DNA of 64,000 nucleotides. Origin: Alterinioella nitratireducens. Lineage in GTDB: Bacteria > Pseudomonadota > Alphaproteobacteria > Rhodobacterales > Rhodobacteraceae. The notes beneath the pieces were generated by a model. It did no database searches. It worked only from the letters and a program-made list of their open reading frames with translations, and was not told the origin of the DNA. Location: NCBI RefSeq assembly GCF_013155465.1, contig NZ_JABJVX010000002.1, positions 361,001 to 425,000 of the forward strand, written 5' to 3'. The position numbers were made by a program, and so were the translations under genes. This document shows positions 26,754 to 34,420 of the stretch, piece by piece. The first letter of the stretch is position 1, and every line of letters begins with the position of its first letter.

Positions 26754-26783
26754 GGCAGGGGCCCAGGGTGCGTGGCCCCTGCC
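26754..26783 (-). terminator. Intercistronic hairpin after the binding-protein gene
   Basis: GGCAGGGGCC (26754-26763) pairs perfectly with GGCCCCTGCC (26774-26783). It sits 10 bp past the stop of the binding-protein gene (minus strand) with no T tract. Such hairpins often protect the binding-protein mRNA or partly end transcription, giving more binding protein than permease. Confidence 0.65.
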
Positions 26784-26793
26784 GGTGGTGCGA

Positions 26794-28338
26794 TCAGTTG
26801 AAGGTCACTTCCTCGATCAGGAAGGTGGACGGGTTCTTGCCCGACACATCATAGCTGATCCTGGGCCCGATCCGGGCAAAGGCGACCTGGTGGCCGATCA
26901 CGGCGTCGACCTGGACATCCTCGTGCATGAAGCGCACGACCTCCTGCCAGGCGGCTTCGCGTTCCGGGCCCTGCGGGGTGGCCAGCGCGGTCTGGATCAT
27001 CTCGTCCAGTTCGGGCAGGCAGATCGGGTTGCGGTTCGAGTCGCAGAGGTGGCGGGTCAGCGAAAAGCCGGCATCGCCCTTGTCGTTGTCATGGCGCGAC
27101 AGCAGGATCACGGCACGATCTTCGCCGCGGGGTTCATCGCGGTATTCACGATAGACGCCGGATTCGACCAGCTCCATCCGGGCGTTGAAGCCTGCAGCCT
27201 GCAACATCAGCGCCATCGCCTCGACCAACTCGTTCGAGCCGGGGAACCGGTCGTTGATATACATTACGGTGATCTCGCGATCCACGTCGACACCGTCGGC
27301 GCGCGCCTCTTCCAGAAGCTCGGTCACCCGGTCCGGGTCATAGGGGTGCGGAACCAGATCGGGGTTCGAGCCGCTGATCGACGGGCCGATGATGGCGGTG
27401 CCCAGAACGGTTTCGGCGGGCAGGATGGTGCCGAGCAGCGCCTCGCGGTCGATGGCGAGGTTCACGGCCATGCGCACGCGCAGGTCATCCAGCGGAGCCT
27501 CCCATGCGCCGAGGATGAAATAGATCGTCTCGAAGTTCTGATAGGCGACGTCCATGCCGGTGGTTGCCAGTTCCTCGGGCACCGAGAAGGTGAAATCGGC
27601 CTCGCCGACCTCGACCATGCTGGCGCGGACCGAGCCTTCGCCGCGGAACACGAAGGTTGCGCGCTCGACCTCGGGCTGGTCGCCCCAGTAATCGGGGTTG
27701 CGTTCCAGCACGATCTGCACCCCGGCCTGCCATTCGGCCAGCGTGTAGGGGCCGGTGCCGACAGGTGCGCGGGTCAGCGCGTCGAACGGCGTGTTGGGCG
27801 AGACGATCGGCACCTGGCTGAGGCGGGTGTCGAAGACCGGCTCGGCCTGGCTGAGCGAGAATTCGACGGTAAACTCGTCGATCGCCTCGGCGGTGAAGGT
27901 CATGTGATCCCAGTACTTGTTCCGGGCGATCTGCTCGAGGTCGGTATTGAACAGGCGCTCGACCGAGTAGACGACGGCATCGGCGTTGAAGGGCGCGCCG
28001 TCATGGAAGGTGACGCCCTCGCGCAGCGTGTAGCGATAGGTGGTGTCGTCCACCTGCTCCCACGCGGTGGCGAGCCGGGGCTGCAGAGAGCTGTCGGAGA
28101 GGTCCAGCAGGGTCAGCGTCTCGATCACGTTCTGACGCAGGATCGGGCCGGTCTGGCTGTAGTCGAAATTGCCGGGGTCGATATTGGGCGGTTCCGACGA
28201 CTGGACGATAACGATCTCGCCCTCGGCGGGTTGTGCGGCCACGGGGGCGACACCCATCGAGACGGCGATGATGGCGGCGGCCAGAACCGGTGTCCCCAGT
28301 CGGTCCCCCATCTGGCTGATGCGCTCGGCAAATGACAT
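26794..28338 (-). CDS. Oligopeptide-type ABC transporter, periplasmic binding protein (SBP_bac_5)
   Basis: The 514-residue exported protein has an N-terminal hydrophobic segment ending in VAPVAAQ, a likely signal cleavage site, and the SBP family 5 fold. Recognisable blocks are LATAWEQVDDTTYRYTLREG, GAPFNADAVVYSVERL and VGTGPYTLAEWQ. It captures the substrate for the DppBCDF-like transporter encoded downstream. It is the first gene of that unit and is preceded by palindromes at 28489-28513 that match the IclR-type site before the second enolase gene. Confidence 0.93.
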   Translation of the reverse strand: MSFAERISQMGDRLGTPVLAAAIIAVSMGVAPVAAQPAEGEIVIVQSSEPPNIDPGNFDYSQTGPILRQNVIETLTLLDLSDSSLQPRLATAWEQVDDTTYRYTLREGVTFHDGAPFNADAVVYSVERLFNTDLEQIARNKYWDHMTFTAEAIDEFTVEFSLSQAEPVFDTRLSQVPIVSPNTPFDALTRAPVGTGPYTLAEWQAGVQIVLERNPDYWGDQPEVERATFVFRGEGSVRASMVEVGEADFTFSVPEELATTGMDVAYQNFETIYFILGAWEAPLDDLRVRMAVNLAIDREALLGTILPAETVLGTAIIGPSISGSNPDLVPHPYDPDRVTELLEEARADGVDVDREITVMYINDRFPGSNELVEAMALMLQAAGFNARMELVESGVYREYRDEPRGEDRAVILLSRHDNDKGDAGFSLTRHLCDSNRNPICLPELDEMIQTALATPQGPEREAAWQEVVRFMHEDVQVDAVIGHQVAFARIGPRISYDVSGKNPSTFLIEEVTFN

Positions 28339-28488
28339 TCGAACTCCTCCTTCGAGTTTTCCCGAGAACCGGTGCCGCTGTCAGGCTTCGCCGCAGGGCG
28401 AAAAACCATGGCAAACGTCGATCCCCTCCCTGGGATCGCGGAATGCGATGGGAACAGGTTAGGGGAGTCTGTCCATATGTCAACAAGC

Positions 28489-28513
28489 GAAATAGTATTT
28501 CATTAGATGAAAT
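28489..28513. promoter_or_regulatory. Overlapping palindromes, likely IclR operator
   Basis: Two perfect palindromes overlap here: GAAATAGTATTTC (28489-28501) and ATTTCATTAGATGAAAT (28497-28513). They lie in an AT-rich patch about 150 bp upstream of the transporter binding-protein start and 100 bp from the end of the iclR-like gene. The second palindrome contains TTTCA-N5-TGAAAT, which recurs as TTTCA-N5-TGCAAT at 32510 and 32530. Confidence 0.72.
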
Positions 28514-28615
28514 TACAAGAGAAATATATCCAATATCAAGCCGTTGCTGCGCGTGCGAAAGGATGCTCCCCGCAAAAGGAATGCCGGGCGCGGGACCGAA
28601 ACGATGCGAATCGGG

Positions 28616-29440
28616 TCAGTCGATGAGGGTGCTTGCCGTGTCGTTGCCGCCTGGATCGCGCCGGGGGCCGCGATAGCCAAGGCGGCTGGACACATGCACC
28701 GCGGCTGCCGCCAGAACGGTGCAAAGGTGATCCTCGCGGTCGGCGACACTGCGCGCTGGACCCTGTAGCCCGAGCGCGCCGATCACCTCGCCGGTGCGTT
28801 TGCGGATCGGGGCCGAGATGCAGCAGATATCGACGTCGCGTTCCTGCCGGTCGAAGGCCAGGCCAGCCGTGCGCACCTGCTCCAGCTCGGCGCGGAACCT
28901 GTCGGCATCGGTGATGGTGTTGGGGGTCAGGGCCGCAAAGTCGATCCGGCCCAGCGCGTCATCCAGCCCCGCGGACCAGTGCCAGGCCAGCAGGATCTTT
29001 CCCGCCGCCGTGGCATGGATCGGGGCCCGCCCGCCGATCCGCGCCGCCGAGCGCAGCGACCCGGTGCCCTCGAACACGTCGAGATAGACGACATCGCCGT
29101 CCTGCAACACAGCCAGCGTCGCGGTCAGCCCGGTTTCCGTGGCCAGCGCTGCCAGGCTGCCTTGCGCGGTCTCCCGCAGGCCGGTATCGGCCAGGAACCG
29201 CGAACCGACCTCCAGCGCGCGCAGGCCGATGCCGTAGGTCTTGGTCTCGTCGTTGCGGATCAGGAAATCGCGGCCCCGCAGGGTTTCGAGAATGCGCAGC
29301 GCGGTCGCGGGCGACAGGTCGCAGGCGGTGGAAATCTCGGCCAGGGTCTGGCCGGGCCGGTTGGCCACGACCTCCAGCACATGCAGGCCACGATCCAGGG
29401 CGCGGGTCGGCGTGGGGGCGGTCTTGCGCGGCTTGCTCAT
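28616..29440 (-). CDS. IclR family transcriptional regulator
   Basis: The 274-residue protein has an N-terminal winged helix (residues 12-72: LDRGLHVLEVVANRPGQTLA, then TALRILETLRGRDFL) and a C-terminal effector domain (about 85-255) with the conserved block PIHATAAGKILLAW. IclR proteins respond to small organic acids and usually control nearby catabolic genes. Its start overlaps the alpha/beta hydrolase stop by 4 bp, so the two are co-expressed. Shared palindromes point to the downstream transporter operon and the gene at 31360 as targets. Confidence 0.93.
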   Translation of the reverse strand: MSKPRKTAPTPTRALDRGLHVLEVVANRPGQTLAEISTACDLSPATALRILETLRGRDFLIRNDETKTYGIGLRALEVGSRFLADTGLRETAQGSLAALATETGLTATLAVLQDGDVVYLDVFEGTGSLRSAARIGGRAPIHATAAGKILLAWHWSAGLDDALGRIDFAALTPNTITDADRFRAELEQVRTAGLAFDRQERDVDICCISAPIRKRTGEVIGALGLQGPARSVADREDHLCTVLAAAAVHVSSRLGYRGPRRDPGGNDTASTLID

Positions 29441-30348
29441 GCCGGTTGCCCCAGCCCGAGCCGCGCAAGCGCCGCGTTCAGCACGGCCACGATCTTGTCC
29501 TCATGGCCCTGGTAGAAATAGCCCAGACCGGGCACCATCTTGCCGTCGAAGGCGGGCGTTGCGATGGCGTCGCGCCGCAGGCGCTCCAGGAAGGTGGAGA
29601 CTTCGCGCATCGGGCGCTCCTCGCGGGTGCCGTACCAGGCGAAGATCGGCACCCGGACCCGCGCAATGGCCGGCGGTGTCCGGCCATCGCCATAGACCTC
29701 GCGGTTCATCTCGGCCCGTGCCATGTACCATTCCGCGCTGACCGTGCTGTCATAGGTGTCGCCGCCGGTGCCCCAGGGCATCAGGTCGCGCCCGCGCCCC
29801 TCGGCCACCATCCGGCGTGCCAGTTCGCGCCCCTCGTCGGTGAACTTGTCGCGCACCGCCGCCCCCGAGGAGGCCAGCCCCAGCGCCACGACCTCGGGGC
29901 GTTGCTGTTGTGCCTGGTAATGCACCACCTTGGCGCCGCCAAATCCGTAACCGACCAGGAAGATCGAAGTGTAGCCCGCCGATCGCGCCCATTCCACCCA
30001 GGCGTCGAGGTCGAAAATGCAGTCGGTGAACAGCTCCCACGCGCTGCCATGCAGGACCGGGCGTTGCTCGCCCCGGAACCAGCTTCCGAAATCATGGCCG
30101 CGCGTATCGACACTGAGGAAGGCGCAGCCGGGGCGCACGACGCGGCGGCCGATCTCGATATACTCCTTCTCGGCGAAATTCTGTTGCCGCGTATGGACCC
30201 ACAGGATCAGAAGCCGGGGCTTGCCTTGATCGCCCGCCGCCCTGATCAACGCGCCGCGCAGGTCCAGATTGTCCTCGGTCCGGGTATAGACGATGCGTTC
30301 CTCGCTTGGGCCGCTGAACGGATCGAGGCGCTTGCGCTTGTCAGGCAT
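29437..30348 (-). CDS. Alpha/beta hydrolase-fold protein lacking the nucleophile serine
   Basis: The 303-residue protein has hydrolase-fold landmarks: LLILWVHTRQQN (first strand and oxyanion region), FLSVDTRGHDFGSW, and the nucleophile-elbow segment IFLVGYGFGGAKVV. The elbow should read G-x-S-x-G, but residue 135 is glycine, so classical serine catalysis looks lost unless another residue substitutes. The ATG at 30348 is chosen because the following residues begin the conserved part. It overlaps the IclR gene by 4 bp and is divergent from the DUF6282 gene. A binding, sensing or altered catalytic role is possible. Confidence 0.78.
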   Translation of the reverse strand: MPDKRKRLDPFSGPSEERIVYTRTEDNLDLRGALIRAAGDQGKPRLLILWVHTRQQNFAEKEYIEIGRRVVRPGCAFLSVDTRGHDFGSWFRGEQRPVLHGSAWELFTDCIFDLDAWVEWARSAGYTSIFLVGYGFGGAKVVHYQAQQQRPEVVALGLASSGAAVRDKFTDEGRELARRMVAEGRGRDLMPWGTGGDTYDSTVSAEWYMARAEMNREVYGDGRTPPAIARVRVPIFAWYGTREERPMREVSTFLERLRRDAIATPAFDGKMVPGLGYFYQGHEDKIVAVLNAALARLGLGQPA

Positions 30349-30514
30349 TGTCGCAACGCTCCTTCGCACGGCGGCTTGGTCGGGCCGCATCGGCAGCATC
30401 CATCTGGCCGTCGTCTTTAGTCATTTCGGAACCGGGGCGCAATTGCAGGTGCGCGATTGCGCTTGCGGCGGGTTTCGGGCGACATGGGCGCATGACCCTT
30501 TCAATGGCCCAGAC

Positions 30515-31375
30515 ATGACCCCGCCCGAGACCGCCCTGCCGCCGGGCACGCTGGACCTGCATGTCCACGCCGCCCCCGATATCAAGCCGCGCAGCGTCAA
30601 CGACCTGTCGCTGGCCCGCGCCTGTGTGGATCTGGGGTGGCAGGGCGCGGCGCTGAAATCCCATAGCGAGCCCACGGGAGGCCGCGCCGCCATGGCCGGG
30701 GCCGCGACCGGGGCGGGGATGATCGGCGGGCTGGTCCTGAACCGCGCCATTGGCGGGCTGAACCCGCGGGCCATCGCGGCCTTTGCCAGTGCCACGCCGG
30801 ACACCGCGCGGATCGTCTGGATGCCGACACGGGACGCGGCGCATGACATCGCCCGCAAGGGCACGGGCCGCGCGGCGGTTCCGGTTCTGGATGGCTCTGC
30901 CCCCGCCGAGGGGCTTACGGAGGTGCTGGAGGCGATTGCGCGGCATGACCTGGTCCTGGCCAGCGGTCATCTGCACCCCGCCGAGACGGTTGCCGTCTTC
31001 CGGCTGGCCAAGGCGGCAGGGGTGCGCCGCCTGCTGGTGACCCATGCCACCGCGCCGATCACCGATATGGGCGATGACCTGCTGCAAGAGTGCCTGGAGC
31101 TTGGCGCGCATGTGGAGATCTGCGCCCGCAATGTCTTCGGGGACGACCGCGCCCGTATCGACCCGGCCAAACTGGGGCGCGCGGCGGAGGTGTTCAGGCT
31201 GTGTGGCGGTCGCGCGCTGCTGTCCTCTGACCTGGGCGACACGCGCTACCCGCTGCCGTGGGAGGGGCTGGCGCAATTGGCCGGGGCACTGGCGGGGCAA
31301 GGTATTCCCGCCGCCGATCTTCGGCATGCGCTGACCGAGATCCCCGCGCACCTGGTCCATCAGTCCACGGCGTAG
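30515..31375 (+). CDS. DUF6282 / amidohydrolase-like protein
   Basis: The 286-residue protein starts with a metal-binding motif LDLHVHAAPDIKPRS, contains LKSHSEPTGGRAA and VLASGHLHPAETV, and ends in a segment LLSSDLGDTR that could supply an aspartate ligand. This is the arrangement of amidohydrolase/PHP-type metal enzymes and of DUF6282 proteins. It probably hydrolyses or isomerises an island intermediate, with substrate unknown. The ATG at 30515 lacks a strong ribosome site but begins the conserved region. Its 3' end overlaps the convergent enolase-type gene by 16 bp. Confidence 0.72.
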   Translation: MTPPETALPPGTLDLHVHAAPDIKPRSVNDLSLARACVDLGWQGAALKSHSEPTGGRAAMAGAATGAGMIGGLVLNRAIGGLNPRAIAAFASATPDTARIVWMPTRDAAHDIARKGTGRAAVPVLDGSAPAEGLTEVLEAIARHDLVLASGHLHPAETVAVFRLAKAAGVRRLLVTHATAPITDMGDDLLQECLELGAHVEICARNVFGDDRARIDPAKLGRAAEVFRLCGGRALLSSDLGDTRYPLPWEGLAQLAGALAGQGIPAADLRHALTEIPAHLVHQSTA

Positions 31376-32466
31376 CGGGCGATGTAGTCCCGGTCCAGCG
31401 TGATGCCGAAACCGGCGGATTGCGGCACCGTAACATGGCCGTCCGTCACGGGCGGTTGCTCGGGCGCGATGCGCGGTGTCAGCGGGTCGCGTGCGTCCGA
31501 AAAATACTCGGCATAGAGTCCGCGCGCCTTGGCCCCCAGAAGGTGCATCGAGACCAGCGGTTCCTCGTGATGGGCGATGCGCACCTCATGCGCCTCGGCC
31601 AGAGTCGCCGCGCGCACCCATTCGGAAACGCCGCCACCCAGCGAGCTGTCGAAATTCAGCACATCCACCGCGCCAGCCGCGATCAGGTCGCGGCAGCCCT
31701 CGGACGACATCTCGTTCTGGCCTGCGCCGACCTGTTGCCCTGTCGCCTGCCGGACATGGGCCATTCCGGCGGCATAGTCGCGCCAATGGGTCGGCTCCTC
31801 GATCCAGTCGACGTTCAGTTCGGCCACGGAGCGGGCGAATTCGCTGGCCTGATACCGGTCCCAGCCCTGGTTGGCGTCGCAGATCAGCACGAGATCCGGG
31901 CCGATGGCGTCGCGCACGGCGCGGGCGCGGGCGGCGTCCACATGCGGTTCGGAGAAGCCCACCTTGATCTTGACGCCGCCATAGCCCTCGTCCCGGCGCT
32001 CGGCCGCTTCTTCGGTCAGCGCGCCGGTATCGTCGGCCCCGCCCATGTAGCCGCAACTGACTACGGCGCGGACCCGGTCCTGCGCGCCGCCCAGAAGGCG
32101 ATGCACGGGCAGGCCGGTGATCTTGCCGAACAGATCCCAAAGTGCCGTATCGACGGCCGAGATAGCCTCCATCACGCGCACCCGGTGATGCACGCCGCTG
32201 GAGAGGCCGATCATCGCGGCGTAGCACGGGCCCAGCCGGGTCGCGTCCAGCCCGATGAGGCGCGGGGCGATGTCGTCGCGGATGATCTTCACGACCTCGC
32301 CCTGGTGATCGCGGATATCGCCGATGAAGACCTCGCCCACCGCGCCCGCGTCGGTTTCGATCCGCACCACGAGGGTGCAGCGCACGTCGATGGTGAAGGT
32401 CGCGGCCCGGAAGGCGCGCTCCAGCGGGACGCGCATTGGGGTGACGGTAACGGCCTCGATGATCAT
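31360..32466 (-). CDS. Mandelate racemase / muconate lactonizing enzyme family protein
   Basis: The 368-residue enolase-superfamily enzyme has a capping domain, then the KxK motif in GVKIKVGF, metal ligands in LICDANQGWD, DWIEEPTHW and GAGQNEMS, and a histidine region IAHHEEPL. The two-base lysine/histidine design fits racemases, epimerases or acid-sugar dehydratases of the mandelate racemase subgroup. It differs from the galactonate dehydratase-like enzyme at 21571, so the island has two superfamily members. Two tandem IclR-type sites lie just upstream (32510-32545). Confidence 0.88.
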   Translation of the reverse strand: MIIEAVTVTPMRVPLERAFRAATFTIDVRCTLVVRIETDAGAVGEVFIGDIRDHQGEVVKIIRDDIAPRLIGLDATRLGPCYAAMIGLSSGVHHRVRVMEAISAVDTALWDLFGKITGLPVHRLLGGAQDRVRAVVSCGYMGGADDTGALTEEAAERRDEGYGGVKIKVGFSEPHVDAARARAVRDAIGPDLVLICDANQGWDRYQASEFARSVAELNVDWIEEPTHWRDYAAGMAHVRQATGQQVGAGQNEMSSEGCRDLIAAGAVDVLNFDSSLGGGVSEWVRAATLAEAHEVRIAHHEEPLVSMHLLGAKARGLYAEYFSDARDPLTPRIAPEQPPVTDGHVTVPQSAGFGITLDRDYIARYAVD

Positions 32467-32509
32467 TGTCAGGGATCCCGTATTGCGTAAGCGCGACTGA
32501 TCGTCGGCA

Positions 32510-32545
32510 TTTCACTTAGTGCAATAGAATTTCACCTGATGCAAT
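32510..32545. promoter_or_regulatory. Tandem IclR-type sites before the second enolase-family gene
   Basis: TTTCACTTAGTGCAAT (32510-32525) and TTTCACCTGATGCAAT (32530-32545) are direct repeats 20 bp apart, each of the form TTTCA-N5-TGCAAT. They lie 44-79 bp upstream of the 32466 start codon, in the 98-bp gap after the saccharopine dehydrogenase-like gene. The same half-sites occur in the palindrome at 28497. Confidence 0.72.
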
Positions 32546-32564
32546 AGTTGAAGCTTTGGGGCAC

Positions 32565-33608
32565 CTAGATGTGCCGGTCGAACACCGCCTTGGCCCGGCC
32601 CCAGACGCCCGCATCGAGATCGTCCAGCGTCAGCAGCGACGGCAGCAATTGCGCGGCGAAGTCCTGGCTGCTTTCGACCGGCAGCAGCGAGGGCAGGTTG
32701 TCGATGGCCATGACATCCAGCACCGGATCCCTTGCCACGCGCAGGGCGGGGGCGGCCCATGTCGTGGCGCTGGAATAGACCGGGACCGGGTTGTAATCGC
32801 TGTCGGGGTCGCAGGCGACATCGCCGATGACGGACAGCGTGCGGGATTGGCTGAGCGCCACACGCGGGACAAAGACCGGCGTACCGGGGCGCGCGAAGAT
32901 GCAGTTGAGGAAGATGTCATGGGCGAGGATCTCGGGGAAGGGTCCGCCCGACGCGGTTTCGGCCATGTCCCAGCGGGTGACGGGCAGGTCCATCGCCTTG
33001 CAGAGGTCGGCGGCCCCCGATCCGACCCGACCCAGCGCGCCGATGACGAGGGCGGCGGGCCGCTCCTCGCTGCTGCGCAGCTCATCGCCCAGGCTGGCGA
33101 GAAGCGCATCCTTGCTGGCATAGGGCGCGACGGAGCCGCAAATCTCTCCGCGTCTCTGCGCCGTCCAGGCCATCAGCGAGACCGCAGCCCCCGCGAACCC
33201 GGCCCAATAGCCGAAGGCGGCAACGCGGCGGCCCTCCTCGTCGATCAGGTATTCCAGATCGTAGAGCGTGCCGCCCCCCGCCTTGAACCGGTCCAGCAGG
33301 ATACGGCCCGAATGCTGGCCCTTGAAGGCATGGCCGAACATGATGTGGCGATGTTTGAGGGGCGTGCCGTCCTCGGGCAGTTCCTTCAGCCCGAAGATGA
33401 TCGCGTCCTCGGGCGCATCGGGCCAGGCGTTCTCCGGCGCGGTCTCGGCCCCCGCCGCGGCATAGCCCGTCAAACCGGCGGCGCGGGTGGAGCTGTCTTC
33501 CATCGTCACGCGGAGGCCCTTGGCGATCAGCGCGCGAACCCCATCCGGTGTGACGCCGCAGCGTTGCTCGTTCTCGCGTTGTTCGGCGCGGATCCACAGA
33601 TGGGTCAT
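32565..33608 (-). CDS. Saccharopine dehydrogenase-like protein (lysine-forming type)
   Basis: The 347-residue protein follows the alanine dehydrogenase/saccharopine dehydrogenase fold: N-terminal WIRAEQRENEQRCGVTPDGV, the substrate-region HIMFGHAFKGQ, and a nucleotide-binding stretch LVIGALGRVGSGAADL. Yeast Lys1-type enzymes convert saccharopine to lysine and 2-oxoglutarate with NAD. In bacteria such proteins can serve lysine degradation or other opine-like reactions. The ATG at 33608 begins the conserved N-terminus. It follows the histidine phosphatase gene after 10 bp and probably shares its transcript. Confidence 0.82.
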   Translation of the reverse strand: MTHLWIRAEQRENEQRCGVTPDGVRALIAKGLRVTMEDSSTRAAGLTGYAAAGAETAPENAWPDAPEDAIIFGLKELPEDGTPLKHRHIMFGHAFKGQHSGRILLDRFKAGGGTLYDLEYLIDEEGRRVAAFGYWAGFAGAAVSLMAWTAQRRGEICGSVAPYASKDALLASLGDELRSSEERPAALVIGALGRVGSGAADLCKAMDLPVTRWDMAETASGGPFPEILAHDIFLNCIFARPGTPVFVPRVALSQSRTLSVIGDVACDPDSDYNPVPVYSSATTWAAPALRVARDPVLDVMAIDNLPSLLPVESSQDFAAQLLPSLLTLDDLDAGVWGRAKAVFDRHI

Positions 33609-33618
33609 GTCGGTCCTT

Positions 33619-34269
33619 TCACAGATGGGTGCGGGCAAACTGGCGGTCGGGGCCTTCCAGATGGGGTAGCGCGTTGAACTGGGTCAGGGCGAGGTGCCCT
33701 TCGAGCGGCAACCAGCGGCTGAGCGAGGTGTTCTCGATCGCGAGACACACCCGCGCCATGGCCTCCAGCGACAGGCCCAGCGTGATCCGCATCGCCATGC
33801 CGATGACGCCGCCCGAGGTGATCACGATGCTGCGCCCGTCATTCTGCATCAGGTCACGCAGGCCCGCGCCGACGCGGGTTTCGAAATCGGCGAAGCTTTC
33901 GGGCGTATCGGCGATCTCATGGGCCTGCCACGCGGCCAGCATCCGGGGCATGAACTGCACGAAATCCTCGCGCGTGTCCGGGATGGCGACCCCGTGCTGC
34001 GCCTCGAACAGATGCGCGATGGTGAAGAACTCCATCTCGTCGAATCGGGCATCGGTCTCTGCCCCCTCGATCCCCATCGCGTCAGCCGTCTGCCGGTGTC
34101 GGTGCAGCCCGCCGCGATAGCTATGCGCAAAGACCTCACCGGCGTCGCCCAGATGCGCGCCGAGCCAACCCGCCTGCCGCGCGCCAAGTTCGCTGAGCTG
34201 GTCATAGCTGACCTCGTCTCGGGCTGCGGTATTGGCCTGGCCGTGGCGGACAAGGGTGATCTGGGACAT
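33619..34269 (-). CDS. Histidine phosphatase (phosphoglycerate mutase-like) family protein
   Basis: The 216-residue cytosolic protein begins MSQITLVRHGQAN, with the catalytic histidine in RHG. Further on, FDEMEFFT and IVITSGGVIGMAMR supply the acid and second histidine-region segments, although the usual H in the last motif is replaced (SGGV in place of SHGG), so activity is uncertain. The family includes mutases and small-molecule phosphatases. The start at 34269 begins the first strand. It is divergent from the formate dehydrogenase gene with 151 bp between starts. Confidence 0.85.
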   Translation of the reverse strand: MSQITLVRHGQANTAARDEVSYDQLSELGARQAGWLGAHLGDAGEVFAHSYRGGLHRHRQTADAMGIEGAETDARFDEMEFFTIAHLFEAQHGVAIPDTREDFVQFMPRMLAAWQAHEIADTPESFADFETRVGAGLRDLMQNDGRSIVITSGGVIGMAMRITLGLSLEAMARVCLAIENTSLSRWLPLEGHLALTQFNALPHLEGPDRQFARTHL

Positions 34270-34420
34270 GCGGGCTCTCCTTCGCCGATGGTCTAGGCGT
34301 TTGGCAGCGCGGGGAAAAGGCACGATGACGGAAAAACGCGCGGGGCCGTCGCGCATGGGGGTCTTTCGCTGCCCGCGCTTTGGCATAGAATGGGGCCAAG
34401 CAACCGGGAGGCCCCTTCAC

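Noticed and set aside
33619..34386. Longer start for the histidine phosphatase gene
   Set aside because: The added 39 residues are basic and lack fold, and the catalytic RHG strand normally begins within the first ten residues, as it does from 34269.
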